64,000 bases of DNA from Acidimicrobiia bacterium (GTDB lineage Bacteria > Actinomycetota > Acidimicrobiia > Acidimicrobiales > Bin134), in the NCBI GenBank assembly GCA_022826705.1, contig JAJDUJ010000014.1, forward strand, positions 62,001 to 126,000, written 5' to 3'. Made by a program: the position numbers and the translations under genes. Below are positions 16,575 through 25,906 of the stretch, piece by piece. The first letter of the stretch is position 1; each line of letters begins with the position of its first letter. The notes under the pieces are model-generated. The model was not told the DNA's origin, made no database searches, and saw only the letters and a program-made list of their open reading frames with translations.

Positions 16575-18821
16575 CTAGCTGGCTGACTTCATGGCCGACC
16601 AGACCTTTTCCGGGGAGGCGGGCATGTCGAGGTGGCGGATGCCAAGATGGGCGAGAGCGTCGACCACCGCGTTCTGCACCGCCGGGGTCGAGCCCACCGT
16701 GCCCGACTCGCCGATGCCCTTGGCCCCTAGCGGGTTCAGCGGGGTGGGGGTGACCGACTCGTGGACCTCGAAGCTAGGCAGTTCGGTGGTGGTGATCACC
16801 GGGTAGTCGGCGAAGTTGGAGGTGAGCAGGTTGCCGTCGGGGTCGTATCGGACTTCTTCGATCAGAGCTTGGGCCGCGCCAGCAGCCAGTCCACCGTGGA
16901 TTTGGCCGTGGGCCAGGAGCGGATTGAGGAGGTTGCCGGCGTCGTCCACGGCCACCAAACGTTCCAAGCTCACCTCTCCGGTGCCGGTGTCCACCTCTAC
17001 CACGGCCACGTGGGTACCGAAGGGGAACGTGGGGCCGTGCTGTTCGAAGTCGTTCTCCACGAACAGCCTCTCGGTGGCCGCCGCGGCCACATCGGCCCAG
17101 TTCGCCGACCGGGCCGGGGTGCCGATCACGTGGAATTGACCGGTCTCAGAGTCCAGCACCACGTCGGCGGCCGCGGCCTCCAGCAACTCGGCAGCGAGCG
17201 GGCGGGCCACCTCGACCAGCTTCTCAGAGGCGTCGAGCAGGGCTGAGCCGGCGATTTGCGCTGTGCGGGAACCACCAGTGATGTCGCTGGAGGGGATCTC
17301 GTCGGTGTCGCCGTGAATAATCTCGATCCGGTCCATGTCGATGCCCAGAGTGTCGGCTACCACCATTGCCAAAGTGGTCACATGGCCCTGGCCGAAGGGG
17401 GTGGCCCCGGTGCGGGCCAGCACCGTGCCGTCGGGCCGCAGCTCCAGGCTCCCTGTCTCGGTACAGACGGGACCCATCGGTGAAGTGACCTCTACATAGG
17501 TGGACAGGCCGATGCCCAGCAAGCAATGGTCGCTCCGCTCCCGCCGGGCAGCCTGTTCAGCTCGCAGCCCGTCGTAGTCGGCAGCCCGCAAGGCAGCCTC
17601 CAGCGAGGCCCGGTAGTCCCCGGAGTCATAGGCCGCTCCCGTGGGAGTGGTGAGCGGAAAGGCGTCGGGGGCGAGGTAGTTACGGCGCCGCAGCTCGGCC
17701 GGGTCCATGCCGATCTCAGCGGCAAAGATGTCTACCGCCCGTTCGATAGCCGCGGTGGCCTCCGGCCGGCCCGCCCCCCGGAATGCCTGCACCGGGGCGG
17801 TGTTGGTCACCACGGCGGTGGCCGACCACGCCACGTTGGCAATGTCGTAGTTGCCCGGTGCCATGAGCCCGGTGAATGTGGGCAGCAGGGCGCCGACGCC
17901 GGGGTAGGCCCCAGCGTCGGCCAGCATGTCCAGGCGATAGTGGGTGAGGCGGCCAGCGGCAGTGCCCCCCACAGTGACGGTCTGGAACTGGGCCCGACTG
18001 TGGCCCAGCGACTGGAGACTCTCGGTGCGAGTCTCGGCCCAGCGCACCGGGCGGCCCACCCGGCGGGCCAGCCATCCCAACAGGCACTCCTCGGGACCGG
18101 GGCTGGCCTTGGTCCCGAAGCCGCCACCTACGTCGGGGATGATCACCCGCACCTGCGACGGTTCCAGTCCCAGCGTGCCGGAGATGGCCCCTTGCGCGGT
18201 GTGGGATCCCTGGGTGCTCGACCAGCAGGTGAGGCGCCCGTCCTCACCCCATGCGGCAGCGGCCACTCGACCTTCGATGGGGCTGGCGTAGATCTTGGAG
18301 TTGACAATGCGATGGGTGATCACCACCTCGCACTCGCTGAAATCCAGCTCTGTCGCCGGGGGCAGGGCAATGGCCACATTGGACTCAGCATCGTCGAACA
18401 GCTTCGGCGCATCGGCGGCGCTCTCGGCATCGACCACCGCGGCCAGCGGGTCGTAGTCGGCCCACACCGCCTCGGCCGCGTCAGTGGCCTGGACAACCGT
18501 CTCGGCCACTACGGCGGCAATGGGCTCGCCCACGAATCGCACCTTGCCGTTGGCCAGCAGGGTGCGGGACATGGCGGCGTCGCCCATCATCGGCGGCTGG
18601 GCGGCCAAGTCCAGGTCGTCGCCGGTGACCACGTCGACCACCCCGGGCATGGTCTTTGCCTCTCCGGTTTCCACCGAGAGCAGACGGGCGTGGGCGACTG
18701 GCGACCGAACGAACACAACATGGACCGCTCCCTCCAGCGGAATGTCTGCCACGTAGGTTCCACCGTCGGTCAGCATCCGGGGGTCTTCCACCCGTCTCAC
18801 TTCGTTGCCCAAAATGCTCAT
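16575..18821 (-). CDS. Xanthine dehydrogenase-family molybdopterin-binding large subunit (form II)
   Basis: 748 residues, full length for the CoxL/XDH large subunit, which binds the molybdenum-cytosine/pterin cofactor and hydroxylates its substrate. The active-site loop reads QAFRGAGR, the form-II type (AYRGAGR) rather than the AYxCSFR loop of true aerobic CO dehydrogenase. Further motifs: DVGGGFGTKASP, FGQGH and the terminal GAKGIGESGTVGSTPA. No FeS or FAD subunit adjoins it. It should not be called a CO dehydrogenase; the substrate is unknown. A second, related copy lies at 33940. Confidence 0.85.
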   Translation of the reverse strand: MSILGNEVRRVEDPRMLTDGGTYVADIPLEGAVHVVFVRSPVAHARLLSVETGEAKTMPGVVDVVTGDDLDLAAQPPMMGDAAMSRTLLANGKVRFVGEPIAAVVAETVVQATDAAEAVWADYDPLAAVVDAESAADAPKLFDDAESNVAIALPPATELDFSECEVVITHRIVNSKIYASPIEGRVAAAAWGEDGRLTCWSSTQGSHTAQGAISGTLGLEPSQVRVIIPDVGGGFGTKASPGPEECLLGWLARRVGRPVRWAETRTESLQSLGHSRAQFQTVTVGGTAAGRLTHYRLDMLADAGAYPGVGALLPTFTGLMAPGNYDIANVAWSATAVVTNTAPVQAFRGAGRPEATAAIERAVDIFAAEIGMDPAELRRRNYLAPDAFPLTTPTGAAYDSGDYRASLEAALRAADYDGLRAEQAARRERSDHCLLGIGLSTYVEVTSPMGPVCTETGSLELRPDGTVLARTGATPFGQGHVTTLAMVVADTLGIDMDRIEIIHGDTDEIPSSDITGGSRTAQIAGSALLDASEKLVEVARPLAAELLEAAAADVVLDSETGQFHVIGTPARSANWADVAAAATERLFVENDFEQHGPTFPFGTHVAVVEVDTGTGEVSLERLVAVDDAGNLLNPLLAHGQIHGGLAAGAAQALIEEVRYDPDGNLLTSNFADYPVITTTELPSFEVHESVTPTPLNPLGAKGIGESGTVGSTPAVQNAVVDALAHLGIRHLDMPASPEKVWSAMKSAS

Positions 18822-18829
18822 GGGCGGGA

Positions 18830-18835
18830 AGCGTA
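18830..18835 (-). promoter_or_regulatory. Candidate leaderless -10 for the molybdo-enzyme at 18821
   Basis: Minus-strand TACGCT, 8 nt before the ATG. Confidence 0.45.
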
Positions 18836-18863
18836 GGCCAGGCTCTCGTTCAAAACTTATTTG

Positions 18864-20255
18864 CTACTGCGGTAGCGACCGGTGCCACGCTTGGGCGTCT
18901 ATGCCCATCGGTGTGGACGGGGCCCGGTCGGTGAACGGCCAGAGCTCCTCGGCGATGCTCCGCCAGTTGGCGGTGGCCCCAAGCTGGGCGAACAGCGAGA
19001 TCAGCCCGAGATTTATCCGCTGAAGCACCACCAGCGAAGGGGGCACGTTCAGCACCTTCTTCAGTTCGGCGTGCTCGCCGGTGGCGTTGAAGATGGCCCT
19101 GACCCCCGCGGCGGCGTATTCCGGGGTGAAGGTCCGGGTCTCATCGGTCAACACAAACTCGTAGAAGTGGGTGAAGAACGCCTCTACCTCGTCGTCGCTG
19201 AAAGGGGCATCGGCCGGCAACAGCCCGGCGGCCACCTGCTCGGCCCGGAACCGGGGAATGTTCTTGTCGATCACCATGGCGATGAGCATCCGCTCAAACT
19301 GGGAGGTTTCTTCGGTGGTGAATCGCTTTACCAGTCCAAAGTCCAAGAAGGTGACGGAACCGTCGGGACTGAAGAGGTAGTTGCCGGGGTGGGGATCGCC
19401 GTTGAATGCCCACAGGCGGTAGATCGACCCGAACGAGAACCGATAGATGGTTTCGGCCACCCGATTGCGCTGATCCGGGGGCCAGCCCAGCACCTCTTCG
19501 AAGGTCGCTCCTGTGGCCAGTTTGGTAGTGAGCACCCGGGCGGAGCTCAAGTCGTCGTATACCTCGGGAACGGAGATGTAAGGGTGGCCCCGGTAGTGGT
19601 CGCAGAACAGCCGCTGGTTGGATGCCTCGTGCTCGTAATCAAGCTCCTCAGTAAGCCGCTGGCGTAGCTCTTCCACGATGGGGGCGGGGTCGAGGCCAGG
19701 AAACAGCACCGAGAGCGCCCGGAACACCATCCGGGCCGACCCCAGGTCGGCGGCGATGGCCTCCGCCACCCCGGGGTACTGGATCTTGACCGCGCATGCC
19801 CGCCCGTCGGGGGTGATGGCCCGATGGACTTGGCCTATAGACGCCGCCGCTATCGGCACCGGATCCCACTCTTCGAACAGTTCCTCAGGCGAGGCACCCA
19901 GCTCAGCTTTCAGAACCGACTCAGCCAGGGCCGGGCTCATCGGCGGGGCATTGGCCTGAAGCTGGGCCAAAGACGCCCGGGTGGACTCGGGCAGGCCCAC
20001 ATCCAAATAGCTGGCCATTTGGCCGATTTTCATCAGCGCGCCCTTCATATTCCCCAGCACCTCAACGACGTCGGCTGCCGTGCGCAGCTCCCGCTCTACT
20101 TCGAGTGCCTCAGACCGCCGAGCGTCGGCGAACACCTGGCGGGCCCTGGCCATCGCCCAGCGTCTCCCGCTGCGGGCTCCCAGTCCGGCCATCTTGGCTG
20201 TGCGCCCCAGTCGTCCCCGCCGGGGCACCGCTCCCCGGCCGCGCCTGTCTGCCAC
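18864..20255 (-). CDS. ABC1/AarF/UbiB-family atypical kinase
   Basis: About 463 residues. Atypical protein-kinase-like ATPase; relatives support quinone biosynthesis or lipid homeostasis. Visible motifs: the KxGQ segment (LMKIGQMASYLD), the Ala-rich loop AAASIGQVHRA, the lysine in ACAVKIQYPGV, the catalytic NGDPHPGN and LDFGLVKRF (DFG). The start is set at the GTG at 20255 because TATTTT lies exactly 7 nt before it; an apparently longer frame reading to 20849 is antisense to serA. It is divergent from serA. Confidence 0.85.
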   Translation of the reverse strand: MADRRGRGAVPRRGRLGRTAKMAGLGARSGRRWAMARARQVFADARRSEALEVERELRTAADVVEVLGNMKGALMKIGQMASYLDVGLPESTRASLAQLQANAPPMSPALAESVLKAELGASPEELFEEWDPVPIAAASIGQVHRAITPDGRACAVKIQYPGVAEAIAADLGSARMVFRALSVLFPGLDPAPIVEELRQRLTEELDYEHEASNQRLFCDHYRGHPYISVPEVYDDLSSARVLTTKLATGATFEEVLGWPPDQRNRVAETIYRFSFGSIYRLWAFNGDPHPGNYLFSPDGSVTFLDFGLVKRFTTEETSQFERMLIAMVIDKNIPRFRAEQVAAGLLPADAPFSDDEVEAFFTHFYEFVLTDETRTFTPEYAAAGVRAIFNATGEHAELKKVLNVPPSLVVLQRINLGLISLFAQLGATANWRSIAEELWPFTDRAPSTPMGIDAQAWHRSLPQ

Positions 20256-20262
20256 CCCGCCG

Positions 20263-20268
20263 AAAATA
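20263..20268 (-). promoter_or_regulatory. Candidate leaderless -10 for the ABC1 kinase
   Basis: Minus-strand TATTTT, close to the ideal -10, 7 nt before the GTG at 20255. Confidence 0.55.
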
Positions 20269-20466
20269 CCGGCCCCACCACCGCCGCTGGCACCTTTGAC
20301 GAAGATCGCCGGATGAGGAATTGCCCGGCTGGATTCTGCGATTTCACGGGACAGCAACCGGTGAAGCGGTGTATCGTGAAGTGGAACAGTTCCGCTATGC
20401 GGCACAGGAGCAGTCGCCCTCTGAGCCGCTTCAATTCGTCCGCAGAGCAACCACGGAGTCCGAGTC

Positions 20467-21690
20467 ATGCGAATCCTCTTTGCTGACAGCTTGGCCGAAA
20501 GCGCCATTGAGCGGCTCCGGAATGGCGGCGACGAGTGCGTGGTCGAACCTTCGCTGACGGCCGAGAGCCTGCCCGAGCACATTGCCGGTTTCGATGTGCT
20601 GGTGGTGCGCAGCACGGAGGTCACCGCGGCGGCTCTGGAAGCCGCCGACCGTCTCGGACTGGTGGTACGGGCCGGGGCGGGAACCAACACCATCGCCGCC
20701 GATCGGGCCGCCGAGTTGGGGATCTTCGTGTGCAACGTGCCGGGTCGCAACGCCATTGCGGTGGCTGAACTGGCCATCGGGCTGATGTTCGCCATCGACC
20801 GCCATATAGCCCCCGCAACCGCCGATCTTCGAGCCGGTGACTGGAACAAACAGGCCTACAGCAAGGCAAGAGGACTCTTTGGCGCCACCCTCGGCATCAT
20901 CGGCATGGGCGCAATCGGTATCGAAGTGGCCCAGCGGGCCAGTGCATGTGGCCTGCGGGTCATCACCGAGCCCCGAGACGATCGCCCCCGAGAGGCGCGA
21001 CGCCGAATGGCTGACCTCGGGGTAGAGGAAGTGGCCGACCGGGCTGCACTGCTGGCCACCAGCGACATCGTGTCGCTCCACGTGCCCGGCGGCGATGAGA
21101 CCGTCGGAATGGTTGATGCCGAATTCTTGGCCGCTATGAAGCCCAATGCGGTGCTCATCAACACCAGCCGGGGTGAGGTAGTGGACGAGGCTGCTTTGTT
21201 GGCCGCGCTCGACGGCACCGACCTGCGGGCAGGGCTCGACGTGTTCGCCGGGGAGCCCTCGGGGGGCTCCGGCCAGTTCAGCTGCGACCTGGCCCGTCAC
21301 CCAAAGGTGACCGCAACCCACCACATCGGAGCCTCCACCGAACAGGCCCAGATGGCGGTGGCCGAAGGAACCGCGGAGGTGATCGAGGCCTATCGCAGCG
21401 GAATGGTGCTGGACTGCGTCAACCTTGAGCGTGTTCCCAACCGAACCGCCACGCTGAGCGTCCGCCACCTCGACCGGGTGGGAGTATTGGCGTGCGTGCT
21501 TCAGGAGTTGAGCCGGCAGCACGTGAACGTGGCCAACATGCAGAACCGGATCTTCTCCGGCTCCCAAGCGGCGGTGGCCATAATCGAAGTGGCCGGGACG
21601 ATCGACGACGACCTGCTAGGCACTCTCGGTTCCATTGAGCATGTGATTTGCGCATCGGTGCTCGACACCCATCCGGCAGCGTCCCAGTGA
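20467..21690 (+). CDS. serA: D-3-phosphoglycerate dehydrogenase-like protein with ACT domain
   Basis: 407 residues. Probably catalyses the first step of serine synthesis from 3-phosphoglycerate. The cofactor loop is GIIGMGAIG; catalytic segments are NTSRGEVVDEAALL, GLDVFAGEPS and THHIGAS, and residues after about 330 form an ACT regulatory domain (LDRVGVLACVLQELSRQHVN). The length and lack of the extra ASB domain match the short ACT-type enzymes rather than the 530-residue mycobacterial form. It overlaps the DUF1015 gene by 4 bases (GTGA), an arrangement that suggests co-translation. Confidence 0.8.
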   Translation: MRILFADSLAESAIERLRNGGDECVVEPSLTAESLPEHIAGFDVLVVRSTEVTAAALEAADRLGLVVRAGAGTNTIAADRAAELGIFVCNVPGRNAIAVAELAIGLMFAIDRHIAPATADLRAGDWNKQAYSKARGLFGATLGIIGMGAIGIEVAQRASACGLRVITEPRDDRPREARRRMADLGVEEVADRAALLATSDIVSLHVPGGDETVGMVDAEFLAAMKPNAVLINTSRGEVVDEAALLAALDGTDLRAGLDVFAGEPSGGSGQFSCDLARHPKVTATHHIGASTEQAQMAVAEGTAEVIEAYRSGMVLDCVNLERVPNRTATLSVRHLDRVGVLACVLQELSRQHVNVANMQNRIFSGSQAAVAIIEVAGTIDDDLLGTLGSIEHVICASVLDTHPAASQ

Positions 21691-22970
21691 CCAACGCACA
21701 CCCAAGCGACGTCGACCAAGCGTTGAGCGAGCCACTGGTCGCGCCCTTTGCCGGTTGGGTAGTGCATCCCGATTGGGCCGAGCGGGTGATCAGCCGGGCA
21801 TACGACAATCTCTCGCCGTTGCAGCGCCAGAGCCTGGTGGCATCGAACCCCTACAGCTACATGAACGTCACCAGAAGCCGGGAGGATCTCTTCGACAACG
21901 CCGACCTCTCGCATGAAGATCTGGTTGCGCAGGGCGCCGCTGCCCTCACCCGGTTGCTAGACGCCAACGCATTCGTCCCCACTGGGCGACCAGCCCTCTA
22001 TCTTTACCGCCTGACCCACAAGCAGGGCATGCAAACCGGGGTGGTGTGCACCGTGCCGGTGCAGGGCTTTGACGACGGGCGCATTCGCATACACGAGAAC
22101 GTTCACGACGAGCGGGCCGACTTGCTCACCACCCACCTTCAAGGCGTGGGCGCCACCTCAAGCCCGGTGGCCATGGCCGTTCGATCTACCGCGGAGCTAT
22201 ACAACCAGCTGTTTGACATCACCGCCGCCGCGCCTGCCGATCTCGAGTTCGGATCCACCACGGTGCGGCATCAGGTGTGGACGGTTCCGCACGACTACAC
22301 AGAATCGCTGGCTGCGGCCTTCGAAAACCAGGCGTTGTACGTGACCGACGGCCACCACCGCTCGGCCGCCGCGGTGCGAGCCTGGGCCGCCGAGCCGAAC
22401 AACCCGGCATTGGCTCGGACATTGGCCGTGGTATTCCCCGATGAGCAGCTCCAGGTGCAGGCCTTCCACCGACTGGCCGTCGACCAGCACAACCGCGGCA
22501 TCGAAGACTGCCTGGCTGCACTCGACGATGTGACGGAGGTGACACCGGTTTTCTCCTCTCGGCAAGCCCGCCCTCCGCAAAGGGGGGTGGTCGGGCTCTA
22601 TCTGGGGGGTTCATGGCATCAACTGGAGTTGCCTCCGGCAGTTGGCAACGGAGCGGTAAACGGCCTCGACGTGGAGCGGCTTCGGCGATCCATTCTGAGC
22701 CCCGTGCTGGGCGCCGACGAGCTGACCCAGCCCGGAGCAGTGGAGTACCTCCCGGCCTCGCTCGGCTTCGACGAGCTGGCCCGCCGGTGCGATGCCGAGA
22801 ACCGAGTGGGGTTCGCGCTGCACCCCATGACGGTGCGGGAGCTGATGGCGGTGGCCGACGAGAACGGGCTTATGCCGCCCAAGTCGAGCTTCTTCGCCCC
22901 CAAGCCCCGCTCCGGTGTGTTCCTGCGGGTGCTGGGTCGGGGCGCCACCTCCCATCTTCCTGCGTCCTGA
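21687..22970 (+). CDS. DUF1015-family protein coupled to serA
   Basis: About 427 residues from the GTG overlapping the serA stop. DUF1015 hallmarks are the N-terminal APFAGWVVHPDW block, YVTDGHHRSAAAVRA, and the terminal MPPKSSFFAPKPRSGVFLR. The biochemical role of the family is not established; coupling to serA suggests a part in serine or phosphoserine metabolism, which is inference. The frame could begin earlier, but only this start fits the overlap. Confidence 0.8.
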   Translation: MTNAHPSDVDQALSEPLVAPFAGWVVHPDWAERVISRAYDNLSPLQRQSLVASNPYSYMNVTRSREDLFDNADLSHEDLVAQGAAALTRLLDANAFVPTGRPALYLYRLTHKQGMQTGVVCTVPVQGFDDGRIRIHENVHDERADLLTTHLQGVGATSSPVAMAVRSTAELYNQLFDITAAAPADLEFGSTTVRHQVWTVPHDYTESLAAAFENQALYVTDGHHRSAAAVRAWAAEPNNPALARTLAVVFPDEQLQVQAFHRLAVDQHNRGIEDCLAALDDVTEVTPVFSSRQARPPQRGVVGLYLGGSWHQLELPPAVGNGAVNGLDVERLRRSILSPVLGADELTQPGAVEYLPASLGFDELARRCDAENRVGFALHPMTVRELMAVADENGLMPPKSSFFAPKPRSGVFLRVLGRGATSHLPAS

Positions 22971-22979
22971 CAGAGCAGG

Positions 22980-22985
22980 TACCGT
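22980..22985 (+). promoter_or_regulatory. Candidate leaderless -10 for the amidohydrolase at 22993
   Basis: TACCGT followed by 7 nt and GTG; no ribosome site. Confidence 0.5.
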
Positions 22986-22992
22986 TGTCGCC

Positions 22993-24183
22993 GTGTTGAT
23001 CTCGTCGGACTCTCACGTTGTCGAACCGGGTGATCTGTGGCTGGAGCGCCTGCCCAAGCACCTGCGGGACCGGGCGCCCCGAGCGGTACAGGATCCCGAG
23101 AACCATTACTGGTATTTCGAGGCCCCGGAGATGGGTCGGGGAGTAAACCTCACGCTTTCCCGCAATGCCGGTCTTTCCACCCAGGAAGTGGACGCCGCCC
23201 TGGCCGCCGATCCCGATGCCTGGGTCGGAGCCACGGGCGGGCACGATCCCGTGACCCGGCTGGCTGACATGTGGGTGGACGACACGGTGGCTGATGTGGT
23301 CTATCCCACCGCCGGCCTTTCGCTTCTCCAGTACGACGATGTCGAGCTTCAGCTGGCCTGCATCCAGGTATACAACGACTGGCTAGCCGAGTTCTGTGCG
23401 GTGGACTCCGACCGGATCATTGGGATCGCCATGATCCCCACCTGGGACATCGACGTGGGCGTGGCCGAACTCAACCGCTGCGGCGACATGGGTCTCCGAG
23501 GCGCCATCATCTGGAGTTCGCCGCCCGCCACCCGGGAGTACAGCTTCTTCTCCAACCGCTACGAACCTCTGTGGGCCACCGCCGCCGAGCGGTCCATGCC
23601 GATCTCCATCCACATCTTCGGCGGCCACCAAACGAAGGGCATCAGCAACTACGGCGTCACCGTGGAGGGCACCTACTACTTCGGGATCACGGCGCGCGAT
23701 GAGCTGGCCCAAACCACAGCCGAGCTGATCGCCGCCGGAGTGTTCGAGCGCCACCCCAACCTGCGGATCGTGGCCGCCGAAGGGGGCATCGACTACGCCG
23801 CCCGGCTGGAGCAGCGGCTCGACCTAACCTACAGCGGCGCTTGGAGCCGGATCGACGACACGCTGACCATGAAGCCGTCGGAGTACTTCCGGCGCAACGT
23901 GTACCTCACCTACATCGAAGACCCCATCGGGCTGAACAACCTCAGGTTCACCGGCAGCGACCATTTCATGTGGTCCAGCGACTACCCCCACGGGGCAGCG
24001 ACCTGGCCCCGGTCCCGCGAGTTCGCCACCAATGAGTTCAACGAGGCCGGTGTGAGCGAGGCCGACCGGCACAAGCTCACCCTCACCAACGTGGCCGAGT
24101 TGTACGGCATCGACTTGGAGACAGTGAGCCAGCCATCTCCGGTCATCGCCGACCAAGTGGCAGAGGCTCCAGCGGCTAACTGA
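22993..24183 (+). CDS. ACMSD-like metal-dependent amidohydrolase
   Basis: About 396 residues. It begins at a GTG (LISSDSHVVEPGDLW), where DSH is the first metal-binding pair of the amidohydrolase_2/ACMSD family; other ligands are likely in ISIHIFGG, FERHPNLRIVAAEGG and the WSSDYPHG block. Members decarboxylate or hydrolyse aromatic and related acids. It converges on the globin gene with an 8-base overlap. Paralogues lie at 31088 and 32713. Confidence 0.8.
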   Translation: MLISSDSHVVEPGDLWLERLPKHLRDRAPRAVQDPENHYWYFEAPEMGRGVNLTLSRNAGLSTQEVDAALAADPDAWVGATGGHDPVTRLADMWVDDTVADVVYPTAGLSLLQYDDVELQLACIQVYNDWLAEFCAVDSDRIIGIAMIPTWDIDVGVAELNRCGDMGLRGAIIWSSPPATREYSFFSNRYEPLWATAAERSMPISIHIFGGHQTKGISNYGVTVEGTYYFGITARDELAQTTAELIAAGVFERHPNLRIVAAEGGIDYAARLEQRLDLTYSGAWSRIDDTLTMKPSEYFRRNVYLTYIEDPIGLNNLRFTGSDHFMWSSDYPHGAATWPRSREFATNEFNEAGVSEADRHKLTLTNVAELYGIDLETVSQPSPVIADQVAEAPAAN

Positions 24184-24589
24184 TCGGCAGGCTTCGAGAA
24201 TCAGACGGCGGCGCGGGCGGCTGCTTGTTGATGAGGTGGGTGGCGGCCGACTCGAAGTAGTCCAACATGGCAGTGTGGATTTCCTCGGGCAGTTCTGCCG
24301 CAGCCAGCGACAACCGCATGTGGCCCATCCAGGCATCCCGCTCGGCACCGCCGATCTCAAACGGGGCGTGGCGCATCCGGAGCCGAGGATGGCCCCGCTC
24401 AGCGCTGTAGTACGGGGGTCCGCCCCAATACTGGGCCAAGAACCCGGCCAGTCGATGTCGAGAAGGGCCCAGATCCTCGGGATACAAGGGCCGGAGCACC
24501 GGGTCATCGGCCACCCCGTCATAGAAGCGGTCCACCAGCTGGTCGAAGAAAGCCTGACCGCCCACTGCGTCGTACACCGACTGCTCCAC
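24176..24589 (-). CDS. glbO: Group II truncated haemoglobin (GlbO-type)
   Basis: About 137 residues. Binds haem and O2 or related ligands; in mycobacteria GlbO is linked to oxygen handling and peroxidase chemistry. The signature is VYDAVGGQAFFDQLVDRFY, DPVLRPLYP, LAQYWGGPPYYS and RGHPRLRMRHAPF, with the proximal His in the last block and the group-II Trp in ERDAWMGHMR. The GTG at 24589 is preferred to the GTG at 24613 because TACGCT lies 7 nt before it. It is divergent from the SDR at 24627. Confidence 0.85.
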   Translation of the reverse strand: MEQSVYDAVGGQAFFDQLVDRFYDGVADDPVLRPLYPEDLGPSRHRLAGFLAQYWGGPPYYSAERGHPRLRMRHAPFEIGGAERDAWMGHMRLSLAAAELPEEIHTAMLDYFESAATHLINKQPPAPPSDSRSLPIS

Positions 24590-24596
24590 CAGACTT

Positions 24597-24602
24597 AGCG
24601 TA
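24597..24602 (-). promoter_or_regulatory. Candidate leaderless -10 for glbO
   Basis: Minus-strand TACGCT, 7 nt before GTG 24589. Identical hexamers precede the genes starting at 11393 and 18821. Confidence 0.45.
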
Positions 24603-24614
24603 GGCCGGGCCACC

Positions 24615-24620
24615 TAGTGT
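24615..24620 (+). promoter_or_regulatory. Candidate leaderless -10 for the SDR at 24627
   Basis: TAGTGT, 6 nt before the ATG, back to back with the glbO element. Confidence 0.45.
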
Positions 24621-24626
24621 TCATGC

Positions 24627-25427
24627 ATGGAACGGCTTCAAGACAAAGTGGCGGTGATTACGGGAGCAGGGCAAGGCATCGGGGCGGCCATCGCCCGAAG
24701 GTTCGCCGAGGAGGGTGCCGACGTCGTGGTGGCCGAGATGAACCCCGACACCGGACCCCGCACGGTGGCCGAGATTGAAGAGCGGGGCCGCCGAGGCCAC
24801 TTCATTCAAACCGATGTCGGGATCAAGGAGCAGGCGGTGGCCTGTGTCGAGGCTGCGGTGGAGCAGTTCGGACGCATCGACTGCCTGGTCAACAATGCCT
24901 GGGGCGGCGGCACTTACAAGCGATTCGAGTTCAAGACCGACGCCAACATCATGCATGGCGTCAACGTGGGCTATTTGGCCTGCTTCTGGACCATGCAGGC
25001 TGCCTTCGAGCCCATGGTGGCTCAGGGGGGCGGGTCGATCATCAACATCTGCTCACTCAACGGGGTGAACGCCCACCGCTACTCCCTGGAGTACAACGCG
25101 GCCAAAGAGGCGGCCCGCACCATGACTCGCACCGCGGCGGTGGAATGGGGCCGCCACTTCATCCGCTGCAACGTGATCTGCCCCGGGGCAGCCACCGACG
25201 CCTACAAGGCATTCGCCTCGGCCAATCCCGACAATGCGGCCAAGTTGCTGGAGTTGAAGCCCATGCCCCGGATGGGCGACCCGGACACCGACATCGCCCC
25301 GGTGGCGCTGTTCCTGGCCTCCGACGACTCGGTTTACATCACCGGCAACACCATCTACGCCGACGGCGGCACCCATGTGAACGGAGCCGCCTGGAATCCC
25401 CAAGTGCCCGACCACCCCACCCCCTGA
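24627..25427 (+). CDS. Short-chain dehydrogenase/reductase
   Basis: 266 residues, classical SDR: TGAGQGIG cofactor loop, NNAWGGG, active-site Ser in ICSLNGV and YNAAK. The NNA-W variant and the C-terminal YADGGTHVNGAAW are as usual for acyl or sugar alcohol dehydrogenases, but substrate is not deducible. A GTG-started phosphatase follows after 4 bases, so the two are probably co-transcribed. Confidence 0.85.
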   Translation: MERLQDKVAVITGAGQGIGAAIARRFAEEGADVVVAEMNPDTGPRTVAEIEERGRRGHFIQTDVGIKEQAVACVEAAVEQFGRIDCLVNNAWGGGTYKRFEFKTDANIMHGVNVGYLACFWTMQAAFEPMVAQGGGSIINICSLNGVNAHRYSLEYNAAKEAARTMTRTAAVEWGRHFIRCNVICPGAATDAYKAFASANPDNAAKLLELKPMPRMGDPDTDIAPVALFLASDDSVYITGNTIYADGGTHVNGAAWNPQVPDHPTP

Positions 25428-25431
25428 ATCC

Positions 25432-25899
25432 GTGTCGGCGGTCATTTTTCTGAGGCACGCCAAGTCGGACTGGAACGCCGGTACAGACGACGATCTCAGT
25501 CGACCGCTGGCCGAACGCGGCCGCCGGGCAGCCACTGCGGTGGGCAGCTTTCTTGCCGAGGCCGGTCATGTACCGAATTTGGCTTTGTGCTCGCCAGCGA
25601 CTCGGGCCCGCCAAACACTTGATTTGGCGGTGGCTGCCGGCAATTGGACCTGCCCGATCGAGACCGCCGACGAGCTCTACTACGGCTCGGTCGATCACAT
25701 GGTCGCTCTGGCCTGTCGACGCCAGGTTCCGGTGCTCATGCTGGTCGGGCATGAGCCGACAATGTCCAGCGCTCTGGGGTATTTGACGGGGGCTGATCTG
25801 CGCATGCCCACCGGCGCCATCGCCCGGGTGAAACTCAACCTCGACAACTCAGGCGAACTGGAGTGGCTGATCCCTCCTCGCCTGCTCACCGACCGCTAA
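25432..25899 (+). CDS. SixA-like histidine phosphatase
   Basis: 155 residues of phosphoglycerate-mutase-like fold. The catalytic RHAKSDW motif (His9) opens the protein and the second His is in LVGHEPTMSS; LCSPATRARQT supplies the phosphate-binding Arg. SixA dephosphorylates His-phosphorylated proteins in E. coli, but small actinobacterial members act on varied phosphoesters. The start is a GTG 4 bases after the SDR stop. Confidence 0.85.
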   Translation: MSAVIFLRHAKSDWNAGTDDDLSRPLAERGRRAATAVGSFLAEAGHVPNLALCSPATRARQTLDLAVAAGNWTCPIETADELYYGSVDHMVALACRRQVPVLMLVGHEPTMSSALGYLTGADLRMPTGAIARVKLNLDNSGELEWLIPPRLLTDR

Positions 25900-25906
25900 C
25901 GGGACA

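Noticed and set aside
16575..18821. Aerobic CO dehydrogenase large subunit
   Set aside because: The active loop is the GAGR form-II type, not AYxCSFR.
20256..20849. N-terminal extension of the ABC1 kinase frame
   Set aside because: It is the antisense shadow of serA; TATTTT plus GTG at 20255 explains the start.
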